From contig CALYQH010000068.1 in assembly GCA_945283395.1 (NCBI GenBank), positions 1-7,518 of the forward strand: a DNA stretch of 7,518 nucleotides. Reading direction: 5' to 3'. The first letter of the stretch is position 1; each line of letters starts with the position of its first letter. This document shows, piece after piece, positions 1 through 5,445 of the stretch. Made by a program: the position numbers and the translations under genes. The notes below the pieces were generated by a model that was given only the letters and a program-made list of their open reading frames with translations, was not told the DNA's origin and ran no database searches. This DNA is from an uncultured Ventosimonas sp. GTDB lineage: Bacteria; Pseudomonadota; Gammaproteobacteria; Pseudomonadales; Pseudomonadaceae.

Positions 1-2
1 TT

Positions 3-584
3 CAATCTAATACTAGTGAAGTATATGCTTTAGTGATGGCACGTCCAGCAAATAGTGAGATAGCATCAGATTGGCCAGCTAAGTCTCAGAATTTAGCAGT
101 AGAATCTGTGTTACTTGATGAGTTAATGGCTAATATGTCTAATATTCAGGATACTAGCACTTCGGTATCATTATTAACTGATAGTAAAACCGTAACTCCT
201 ACCACTATAGCCATTTTAACTAAAAATGAGCAGAATCAACCTATATTATCTATGCATGGTGACTTTGACTTGGTATGGGCTCGAGTAGAACGTGCTATTA
301 CTACGGCTAATATCAAAATTGATGATATGGATCGTAGTACAGGGTCGTATTACATTAATCTTTCTGAAAAGGCTGATAGTACTGATAGCAGAGGTTTTTT
401 TAAACGATTATTTAGTAGTGACTCTCAGGCAGCTAGAGATGCTAGAGCTGAACGTTATATCATTTGTTTAGTGAAACAAGGGGATACTTTACAAATTGCT
501 GTTAAAAACGTTCGAGATAATAAACCAGTTGCTAAAGATAAAGCAGAAACTATCCTTAAACAAATTAGGGATAATATGAATTAA
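3..584 (+). CDS. bamC: Outer membrane assembly lipoprotein BamC, 3' part (5' end outside window)
   Basis: The frame is open to the left edge, so this is the last 193 codons of a longer gene; the signal peptide and lipobox cysteine must lie upstream. The GTG/ATG pair at 33-38 is internal, not the start. BamC is an accessory lipoprotein of the BAM complex that folds beta-barrel proteins into the outer membrane. Recognition rests on the C-terminal helix-grip domain. The stretch GDFDLVWARVERAI followed by DDMDRSTGSYYI matches the family pattern of a Trp-Val helix and then a D-R-S-x-G-x-Y strand. GFFKRLF and the closing AETILKQIRDNMN also fit Pseudomonas BamC. It lies 37 bases before purC on the same strand, the order I recall from Pseudomonas. 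A run of eight T encodes the FFK of FFKRLF; I see no frameshift. The family call is good, though BamC sequences diverge strongly. Confidence 0.88.
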   Translation, partial: QSNTSEVYALVMARPANSEIASDWPAKSQNLAVESVLLDELMANMSNIQDTSTSVSLLTDSKTVTPTTIAILTKNEQNQPILSMHGDFDLVWARVERAITTANIKIDDMDRSTGSYYINLSEKADSTDSRGFFKRLFSSDSQAARDARAERYIICLVKQGDTLQIAVKNVRDNKPVAKDKAETILKQIRDNMN

Positions 585-602
585 AATCCTGTTGGATTTT
601 AA
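581..602 (+). terminator. Perfect hairpin over the bamC stop, possible weak terminator or attenuator
   Basis: TTAAAATCC (581-589), loop TGTT, GGATTTTAA (594-602) form a 9-bp perfect stem that includes the bamC stop codon. Only two G-C pairs and four T at the 3' arm make it a weak terminator. It may instead cap the bamC mRNA end or reduce read-through into purC. Confidence 0.35.
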
Positions 603-621
603 CCTATTAAGAGTAAATTAG

Positions 622-1332
622 ATGGAAAAGCGCGAAGAAATTTATCGAGGTAAAGCTAAAACAGTATTTGCAACTAACGATGCAGATAAGTTAATACTTT
701 ATTTTCGTGACGATACATCCATGTTAGATGGACAAAAAATAGAGCAGCTAGAACGTAAGGGTGAGATAAATAATAGATTTAATGCATTTATCATGCAAAA
801 ATTAGAAGATGCAAATATTCCTACCCAATTTGATACCTTATTATCTACTAATGAGTCTATAGTTAAAAAACTCCAAATGATCCCCGTTGAGTGTGTGGTA
901 CGTAATTATGCTGCGGGTAGTTTAGTACGTCGATTAGGAGTTGAGGAAGGAGTTGCTCTTGAACCACCTATTTTTGAACTGTTTTTAAAAAATGATAAGC
1001 TCCATGATCCTATCATCAATGAGAGTGTTGCTATTACTTTTAGATGGGCTTCTCTCGAGCAACTGACACGTATGAAAGAACTTGCTTTACAAGTCAATGA
1101 AGTATTAACAAAGCTTTTTGATAAGGCTGGCTTAATATTAGTAGATTTTAAATTAGAATTTGGTTTATTCCATGGTGAAATAGTGTTAGGTGATGAATTT
1201 AGTCCGGATGGGGCTAGATTATGGGATAAAGAAACTCATAAGAAATTAGATAAAGATCGTTTCCGCCAAGGGCTAGGAGAGGTAGTTGAAGGTTACATCG
1301 AAGTGGCTAATAGGTTAGGCGTACCTTTATAG
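622..1332 (+). CDS. purC: Phosphoribosylaminoimidazole-succinocarboxamide synthase (SAICAR synthetase)
   Basis: This cytosolic enzyme joins aspartate to CAIR using ATP to give SAICAR in de novo purine synthesis. The 236-residue length equals the Pseudomonas and E. coli single-domain form. Visible family motifs are YRGKAKTVF (8-16, ATP-binding strands), [18 protein letters not shown] (30-47), signature 1 [15 protein letters not shown] (87-101), signature 2 LVDFKLEFG (173-181), [12 protein letters not shown] (191-202) and the C-terminal [14 protein letters not shown]. The ATG at 622 is supported by AAGAG at 609-613, eight bases upstream, and by the conserved MEKREE start. Odd points: TSMLDG replaces the usual TSAxDG, and TFRWAS (139-144) has Arg where most relatives have Gly before Trp. 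Neither hits a signature and the frame is intact, so I read it as functional. It is probably cotranscribed with bamC. Confidence 0.98.
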   Translation: MEKREEIYRGKAKTVFATNDADKLILYFRDDTSMLDGQKIEQLERKGEINNRFNAFIMQKLEDANIPTQFDTLLSTNESIVKKLQMIPVECVVRNYAAGSLVRRLGVEEGVALEPPIFELFLKNDKLHDPIINESVAITFRWASLEQLTRMKELALQVNEVLTKLFDKAGLILVDFKLEFGLFHGEIVLGDEFSPDGARLWDKETHKKLDKDRFRQGLGEVVEGYIEVANRLGVPL

Positions 1333-1349
1333 CATTAGTTGTTTTTTAA

Positions 1350-1384
1350 AAGGTTACGCAAGCTAATTTGCATAGCCTTCTTTT
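1350..1384 (+). terminator. Probable rho-independent terminator after purC
   Basis: AAGGTTACGCAA (1350-1361), a 6-base loop GCTAAT, and TTGCATAGCCTT (1368-1379) pair over 12 positions with one G-U pair and one C-A mismatch. CTTTT follows. It starts 17 bases after the purC stop. The T tract is short, so strength is uncertain. Confidence 0.55.
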
Positions 1385-1417
1385 AATGGGCTCAAGTTAT
1401 TTTAAAAAATTTTACTT

Positions 1418-1448
1418 TTGAATAAAGTTTGCCATTTGTTATTACAAT
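1418..1448 (+). promoter_or_regulatory. Candidate proC promoter (weak)
   Basis: TTGAAT (1418-1423) is followed after 19 bases by TACAAT (1443-1448), five of six matches to TATAAT; TATTAC at 1440-1445 is an alternative with a 16-base spacer. The spacing is not ideal. If used, proC would have a leader of about 190 bases. Confidence 0.3.
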
Positions 1449-1465
1449 ATTAACTTAATAAGGTT

Positions 1466-1499
1466 TTCGTCAAAATAAAAAGGCTTATTTAATGACGAA
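1466..1499 (+). other. AT-rich hairpin in the proC leader
   Basis: TTCGTCA (1466-1472) pairs with TGACGAA (1493-1499), and AAATAA (1473-1478) with TTATTT (1485-1490). There is a two-base bulge (1491-1492) and a six-base loop AAAGGC. No T tract follows, so it is not a terminator; it may be a leader structure or transcript end. Confidence 0.4.
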
Positions 1500-1545
1500 G
1501 CTAAATATTGACGCTGTGAATAATATATAAAAGATTAAATTTAGA

Positions 1546-1555
1546 GGATTAATCC
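1546..1555. promoter_or_regulatory. Perfect palindrome GGATTAATCC, possible protein-binding site
   Basis: The 10-bp sequence equals its own reverse complement and lies about 90 bases before proC. A short palindrome can occur by chance; no regulator can be named. Confidence 0.2.
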
Positions 1556-1643
1556 CACATTGTAAGGCTTGCTATACGGGATAGTTAATTGTAACTAGTC
1601 GTTAAGTTATTGTGAAAAAGAGTATTAACTAATTGGAGACTTA

Positions 1644-2462
1644 GTGGTGGATAAAAAAATTGGCTTTATTGGGGCTGGTAATATGGGTGGAGCTATTATA
1701 GCTGGCCTACTCAAGAGCAATAAAGTAGCGGCTACTAATATTTATGCGATAAATCACAGCCTTCAAAGTGTACAAAATTTAGTAAATACCTTTGGTATTA
1801 ATAAGGTTGCAAGTATTGCAGAAATAGCAAAAATCAGTGATATGTTAGTAATAGGCGTCAAACCAAAAGATGTTGCTAAAGTGTTAGGTGAAGCAGCACA
1901 CAGTTTGAGTCAACATACTGTGATTATTTCTATAGCAGCTGGAGTTACTTTAGCCAACTTAGAAAAATTAGTTGCGTCTAAGCATAAAATAGTACGGGTT
2001 ATGCCTAATACTCCTTCATTAGTGGGAGCGGGTATGAGCTCTATTACTCCTAATGAATTGCTTACTGAGCAAGAGCTGGCAGATGTAATGACAATCTTTA
2101 ATAGTTTAGGAAAAGCTGAGATAGTTCCAGAAAGTATGATTGATGCTGTAGTAGGGGTAAGTGGTTCCTCCCCTGCTTATATTTTTATGTTAATTGAGGC
2201 AATGGCTGATGGAGCCGTATTGGGCGGTATGCCACGGCAACAAGCTTATACCTTTGCTGCTCAGGCAGTATTAGGCTCTGCTAAAATGGTGTTAGAAACA
2301 GACAAGCATGTAGCTGAGTTAAAAGATATGGTATGTTCGCCAGCAGGCACTACTATTGAAGCAGTCAAAACACTGGAAAGTAGAGGATTTAGAGCGGCTA
2401 TTATTGAAGCAATGAAGAGTTGCATGGATAAATCCGCTGCTATGTCAAAAAATTCTAAATAA
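1644..2462 (+). CDS. proC: Pyrroline-5-carboxylate reductase, enterobacterial-type
   Basis: ProC performs the last step of proline synthesis, reducing pyrroline-5-carboxylate to proline with NAD(P)H in the cytosol. The N-terminal Rossmann domain shows KKIGFIGAGNMGGAI (4-18) with the GxGxxG nucleotide loop. VKPKDV (72-77), VSIAAG-like SIAAG (96-100) and MPNTPSLVGAGM (120-131) follow. The C-terminal dimer domain carries VVGVSGSSPAYIF (169-181) and the family signature in LKDMVCSPAGTTIEAV (226-241). The 272-residue length is normal. GTG at 1644 or GTG at 1647 may be the start: GGAG at 1635-1638 is five and eight bases away respectively, so 1647 has equally good or better spacing and would remove one residue. 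The wording (IEAMADGAVLGGMPRQQAY, AAQAVLGSAKMVLET) follows E. coli ProC far more closely than the Pseudomonas ProC I recall, unlike its neighbours. Gaps of 311 and 75 bases isolate it. Confidence 0.97.
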   Translation: MVDKKIGFIGAGNMGGAIIAGLLKSNKVAATNIYAINHSLQSVQNLVNTFGINKVASIAEIAKISDMLVIGVKPKDVAKVLGEAAHSLSQHTVIISIAAGVTLANLEKLVASKHKIVRVMPNTPSLVGAGMSSITPNELLTEQELADVMTIFNSLGKAEIVPESMIDAVVGVSGSSPAYIFMLIEAMADGAVLGGMPRQQAYTFAAQAVLGSAKMVLETDKHVAELKDMVCSPAGTTIEAVKTLESRGFRAAIIEAMKSCMDKSAAMSKNSK

Positions 2463-2480
2463 AATTAACAAACTATTATA

Positions 2481-2503
2481 CAGGCTAATGATAAACTAGC
2501 CTG
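2481..2503 (+). terminator. Hairpin after proC, likely terminator or attenuator
   Basis: CAGGCTA (2481-2487) and TAGCCTG (2497-2503) form a perfect 7-bp stem with a 9-base loop, 18 bases after the proC stop. CTCATTTTGTT follows, so the T tract is delayed and interrupted. It could end proC transcripts before rdgC, but only 34 bases remain for an rdgC promoter and none is obvious. Confidence 0.45.
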
Positions 2504-2537
2504 CTCATTTTGTTGGAAGGTAATAAGAGTTTTAGTT

Positions 2538-3458
2538 ATGTGGTTTAGAAATTTATTAGTTTATCGTTTAAGTGAATCTTTTCGCTTAAGTGAAGAAGAG
2601 TTGATAAAGGCACTCCAAAGTAAAAAAGCTAAGCCTTGCACCCATCAAGAATTAGCTACTATTGGTTTTGTAGCTCCTTTTGGTAAGGGTGAAGATGCCC
2701 CATTAGTTTATGTTAGCCATGGTTTTTATCTAATTGCAGCTCGAAAAGAGGAAAGATTACTACCGACAAGTGTTATAAAGGAAGCGTTACAGGATAAAGT
2801 GGAGGAAATAGAGTTAAGAGATAATCGTAAAGTTTATAAGAAGGAAAAAGATCAGTTAAAAGATGAGATTATCCAGACTTTGTTACCTAGAGCTTTTAGC
2901 CGTAAGCGTGTTATTTATGCAGCTATTGCTCCAAAATTAGGTCTTATTTTTGTTGATAGCACCAGTACTCATAAAGCTGAGGAATTACTTTCCGTTTTGC
3001 GCGAGGCAGTAGGCTCATTACCTGTTAGGCCGTTGACTGTTAAAATTGCTCCTAACGCCACTTTAACTAATTGGGTTAAAAGCCAACAAGCTGCCCAAGG
3101 CTTACATATTTTAGAAGACTGTGAGTTAAGAGATAGTCATGAGGATGGTGGAATTATTCGTTGTAAAAGGCAAGATCTTACTTCGGAAGAGATTCAAATA
3201 CACCTTAAATCTGGTAAATTAGTTACTCAGTTAGCTTTAGCTTGGCAAGATAAATTAACCTTTATGTTGGATGATAAGCTGACTATCAAACGTCTTAAAT
3301 TTGAAGATTTATTGCAGGAAGAAGCCGATAATGAAGGTGGAGATGATGCAGCTAGCCAGTTTGATGCGAGTTTTACACTTATGATGTTAACTTTAACAGA
3401 GTTTGTCCCATCGTTATTAACCTGTTTAGGTGGGGAAGAAACTCCTCAAGGAAGATAA
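2538..3458 (+). CDS. rdgC: Recombination-associated protein RdgC
   Basis: RdgC is a ring-shaped dimer that binds double-stranded DNA without strong sequence preference and restrains RecA-mediated strand exchange. It acts on the nucleoid. The 306 residues match the family's usual length. The N-terminus [11 protein letters not shown] is the conserved start and fixes the ATG at 2538. ARKEERLLP (68-76), [20 protein letters not shown] (101-120), [13 protein letters not shown] GSLPVRPL (159-166), [18 protein letters not shown] (202-219) and [11 protein letters not shown] (275-285) are family blocks. Phe120 lines up with the Phe120 of E. coli RdgC described at the dimer gate. The text is close to Pseudomonas RdgC. 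AAGAG at 2525-2529 is the likely ribosome site (8 bases); the stronger-looking GGAAGG at 2515-2520 is too far at 17 bases. mtnN follows after 11 bases, so the two are probably one operon. Confidence 0.98.
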   Translation: MWFRNLLVYRLSESFRLSEEELIKALQSKKAKPCTHQELATIGFVAPFGKGEDAPLVYVSHGFYLIAARKEERLLPTSVIKEALQDKVEEIELRDNRKVYKKEKDQLKDEIIQTLLPRAFSRKRVIYAAIAPKLGLIFVDSTSTHKAEELLSVLREAVGSLPVRPLTVKIAPNATLTNWVKSQQAAQGLHILEDCELRDSHEDGGIIRCKRQDLTSEEIQIHLKSGKLVTQLALAWQDKLTFMLDDKLTIKRLKFEDLLQEEADNEGGDDAASQFDASFTLMMLTLTEFVPSLLTCLGGEETPQGR

Positions 3459-3460
3459 GG
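3457..3460 (+). promoter_or_regulatory. mtnN ribosome binding site overlapping the rdgC stop
   Basis: AAGG overlaps the rdgC TAA (3456-3458) and sits nine bases before the mtnN ATG at 3470. This arrangement suggests translational coupling of mtnN to rdgC. Confidence 0.6.
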
Positions 3461-3469
3461 TTAGATATA

Positions 3470-4180
3470 ATGGCGAAACAGTTTGTTGATATAGCCATTA
3501 TTGGGGCTATGAAGGAAGAAGTCGAGGCATTACTGGGCTATTTAGTAGATATAAGATGTTATCAATATCTTCAAACTCAATGTTATGTAGGGAAGCTAGT
3601 TGATAAAACAGTAGTAGTCTTTCAGTCTGGCGTGGGAAAAGTCGCTGCTGCTTTAGCGACAGCTTTTGTAATAGAACATTTCTCAGCTAAAGCTATTATC
3701 AATATAGGTTCTGCTGGAGGGCTTGACCCTCTTTTATATATTGGCGATATAGTAGTGTCTAGTGAAGTAGTGTATCATGATGTGGATGTTACCTTGGCAG
3801 GCTTTAAATATGGACAAGTGGCTAATATGCCACTCACCTTTACTGCTGATGCTCAATTAGTCGCTTTCGCTAAGCGAGCCGTTAATCAATTAACTGACCG
3901 TAAGGTAAAAATAGGTCTTATAGGCTCGGGCGATATTTTTATGTCTGATCTTGAGGCCGTTGAGCGAGTAATTAAGCATTTTCCTCATATAATGGCGGTA
4001 GATATGGAAGCAGCCGCTATAGGTCATACTTGTTATCTTTATAACTGTCCATTTGTAGTTATTAGAGCTATTTCTGATAAGGTGATGGATGAGTTTAATA
4101 AAGTAGATTTTTTTACATTTTTAACCACTGCTGCCAAAAATTCTGCTGCCATTGTATTTGAAATGATTAAGTCCCTTTAA
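3470..4180 (+). CDS. mtnN: 5'-methylthioadenosine/S-adenosylhomocysteine nucleosidase
   Basis: MtnN (Pfs) cleaves adenine from methylthioadenosine, S-adenosylhomocysteine and 5'-deoxyadenosine. It clears inhibitors of SAM-dependent enzymes, and where LuxS is present it feeds the activated methyl cycle and AI-2. It is a cytosolic dimer of about 230 residues; this one has 236. Family blocks: IIGAMKEEVEALL (10-22), QSGVGKVAAALAT (52-64), INIGSAGGLDPLLYIGDIVV (77-96), VYHDVDVTAFG-like YHDVDVTLAGFKYGQ (102-116), GLIGSGDIF (149-157), AVDMEAAAIGH (176-186) and RAISD (199-203). By alignment to E. coli, Glu17 and Asp203 are the catalytic acids (Glu12, Asp197) and Glu180 is the ribose-binding Glu174. 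VDME replaces the common VEME, a conservative change. The ATG lies 11 bases after rdgC. Pseudomonas, as I recall, uses an MTA phosphorylase instead, so this gene is notable if the host is a pseudomonad. Confidence 0.97.
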   Translation: MAKQFVDIAIIGAMKEEVEALLGYLVDIRCYQYLQTQCYVGKLVDKTVVVFQSGVGKVAAALATAFVIEHFSAKAIINIGSAGGLDPLLYIGDIVVSSEVVYHDVDVTLAGFKYGQVANMPLTFTADAQLVAFAKRAVNQLTDRKVKIGLIGSGDIFMSDLEAVERVIKHFPHIMAVDMEAAAIGHTCYLYNCPFVVIRAISDKVMDEFNKVDFFTFLTTAAKNSAAIVFEMIKSL

Positions 4181-4193
4181 GTAAGGGACTTTT
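4169..4193 (+). terminator. Terminator hairpin between convergent mtnN and DUF481 gene
   Basis: AAGTCCCTT (4169-4177) and AAGGGACTT (4183-4191) make a perfect 9-bp stem with the mtnN stop codon in its 5-base loop. Four T end the forward copy. On the reverse strand the trailing sequence is only mildly T-rich, so termination there is less certain. The convergent genes are 21 bases apart. Confidence 0.7.
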
Positions 4194-4201
4194 AGTATTC
4201 A

Positions 4202-5218
4202 TTACCAATTAATTCCAAAACCAAAGATATAACGAGTTTCATTTATATTCGCATCGCTCTCTGCATCTATTATATTGCGATTAATACGGAAATTTAATGA
4301 AGCCCAATCAGTTAACTTATAACGAATGCCTACATTGGTATCCAATGTATAATTACCGACCTCAGATCTTAGTGGGCGGAATAAATCACCCGTGGTAAAA
4401 AATTCAATATTTTTACCTAACCAATATCTATCATAGTTCCAGCGAATACCGTAGGCACCAAAATTAGTATTACTTTTATCTCGGTATTCATAATGGGACA
4501 GGTTAACTAAAGAAGCTAGAGAGAAGCTACCTAAGCTATCATCCCAGAATTGATAACCAGGACCTGTACCTAATGTGTATTGCTTTCGTAAATCTTCTAT
4601 ATGGTCCAGTTTAAAGTTTCCATTGGTTTGCCAAAACCATTGCTTGGTAATAAAGTGGTCTAGCGTATAATCAAGTTGGTAATTATTAGTTGAAACATGG
4701 CCGTCAGTACTTTTTCTGTTAAACTCACCCGTTAACGTGTGGCGCCAGTTGCTGTGAAGTAATTTAGTTTGAAAATCCACATCAAAGTCATTAGTGTCTT
4801 TATCTGAGCGTTTGTTATCTAACGATATAGCTATTTTGCCGCTCCAGATTAAGTCTTCAACTAAAGGCTTAGGTTTAATAATTTGTTGAATATCATTTAA
4901 AGCAATTTCTTGGTGATTAGTACCATTAATTAATTTTAGTTTACCTTCTTTAGCAGGTTTAATAGTTTTGACTTTTTGTTCTTTATTTTGACTCAGCTTA
5001 ACAATTAAAGGCGTTTGGGTTTCTAAAGTAGAGACTTTATCCCATGAAATAGTTACTTCTCCTGCATAATCAGTTGCTATTATCAATTTACTGTTATTAA
5101 GTAGGGTAACGTTGCCCGTTAAGCGATCACCATTTTTCATCCATACTGTGTCAGCTAGAGAGTCTAGCGAGAATATTATCAATATAAGAAAACTAATTAA
5201 ACGCATAAATATAGCCAT
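4202..5218 (-). CDS. DUF481 family outer-membrane beta-barrel protein with N-terminal periplasmic region
   Basis: The exact function is unknown. Residues 1-22 form a signal peptide: MRLIS, a hydrophobic core LILIIF, then an S-L-A site before Asp23. Residues 23-115 look like two small beta-barrel units. The first is MKNGDRLTGNVTLL...YAGEVTISWDKVSTLE; the second, shorter unit is KLKLINGTNHQEIALNDIQQI. Residues about 123-338 are alternating, aromatic-rich strands typical of DUF481 barrels (YdiY-like), with WSGKIAISLDNKRSD opening and a C-terminal FGFGINW. The final Trp is consistent with the beta-signal read by BamA, which makes it a plausible client of the BAM complex that includes BamC in this window. 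ATG at 5218 has TTGAG five bases upstream; the internal Met5 has no ribosome site. DUF481 assignment is by pattern; a porin-like or stress role would be inference. Confidence 0.85.
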   Translation of the reverse strand: MAIFMRLISFLILIIFSLDSLADTVWMKNGDRLTGNVTLLNNSKLIIATDYAGEVTISWDKVSTLETQTPLIVKLSQNKEQKVKTIKPAKEGKLKLINGTNHQEIALNDIQQIIKPKPLVEDLIWSGKIAISLDNKRSDKDTNDFDVDFQTKLLHSNWRHTLTGEFNRKSTDGHVSTNNYQLDYTLDHFITKQWFWQTNGNFKLDHIEDLRKQYTLGTGPGYQFWDDSLGSFSLASLVNLSHYEYRDKSNTNFGAYGIRWNYDRYWLGKNIEFFTTGDLFRPLRSEVGNYTLDTNVGIRYKLTDWASLNFRINRNIIDAESDANINETRYIFGFGINW

Positions 5219-5286
5219 ATAAACTCAATATCCTAACAAGGATTGATCTATAGTAAGAACTTTCTGTAACCACCCATGCTTAACGC

Positions 5287-5315
5287 AAATTAGAGGGTAA
5301 CAACTAGTTTGTCAA
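5287..5315 (-). promoter_or_regulatory. Promoter for the DUF481 gene
   Basis: On the reverse strand a perfect TTGACA (5315-5310) is followed by a 17-base spacer and TAATTT (5292-5287), three of six matches to the -10 consensus. The transcript would start near 5280, about 60 bases before the ATG. The palindrome AACTAGTT (5302-5309) sits in the spacer directly beside the -35 box and could be an operator. Confidence 0.5.
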
Positions 5316-5343
5316 TAGCCATGACCATGAGTTGATTATACTT

Positions 5344-5352
5344 TGTGATAAT
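5344..5352 (+). promoter_or_regulatory. Extended -10 element upstream of ampG
   Basis: TGTGATAAT is an extended -10 (TG, one base, GATAAT; five of six matches). No good -35 is present at standard spacing. It would give a leader of about 85 bases for ampG. Confidence 0.35.
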
Positions 5353-5370
5353 ATACTTCATATTTTATAG

Positions 5371-5388
5371 GACAATTTATGACAATTT
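5371..5388. repeat. Tandem GACAATTT pair over the ampG -35 region
   Basis: GACAATTT occurs at 5371-5378 and 5381-5388, exactly 10 bases apart, or one helical turn. The second copy overlaps the proposed -35 box. A direct-repeat activator or repressor site is possible but not shown. Confidence 0.35.
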
Positions 5389-5408
5389 GATTAGATTTAT
5401 TCTATACT
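5379..5408 (+). promoter_or_regulatory. Likely ampG promoter
   Basis: ATGACA (5379-5384, five of six) is followed by an 18-base spacer and TATACT (5403-5408, five of six). Transcription would start near 5415, about 30 bases before the ATG. Confidence 0.5.
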
Positions 5409-5445
5409 TAGAACCTTTTATTGAAGCACTAGTTGCATTAAACTG

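Larger units (their letters stand above)
1333..1643. other. 311-base purC-proC intergenic region with structured leader
   Basis: No convincing gene is present. From left to right it holds the purC terminator hairpin, a weak promoter candidate near 1418-1448, an AT-rich hairpin at 1466-1499, a 12-codon ORF at 1492-1530, a 10-bp perfect palindrome GGATTAATCC at 1546-1555, an AACTAGTC site at 1593-1600, and a pairing between 1582-1589 and 1624-1631 (TAGTTAAT with ATTAACTA) that ends just before the proC ribosome site. No tRNA cloverleaf, rRNA or mobile-element end is visible. Confidence 0.6.

Noticed and set aside
33..584. GTG/ATG at 33-38 as the real start of the first gene
   Set aside because: The frame stays open to the window edge with BamC-like sequence, and the N-terminal half with its lipoprotein signal is missing, so the start is upstream.
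906..1097. Reverse-strand open frame of 63 codons
   Set aside because: It lies wholly inside purC on the opposite strand, with no ribosome site or recognisable protein; it is a shadow of a confident gene.
1492..1530. 12-codon ORF (MTKLNIDAVNNI) with AAGG eight bases upstream
   Set aside because: Too short to support as a gene without conservation or footprint data; mentioned only as part of the proC leader.
1508..1531. TTGACG as a -35 box for proC with the TATATAA stretch as -10
   Set aside because: The spacer would be only 10-12 bases; at 16-17 bases no acceptable -10 is present.
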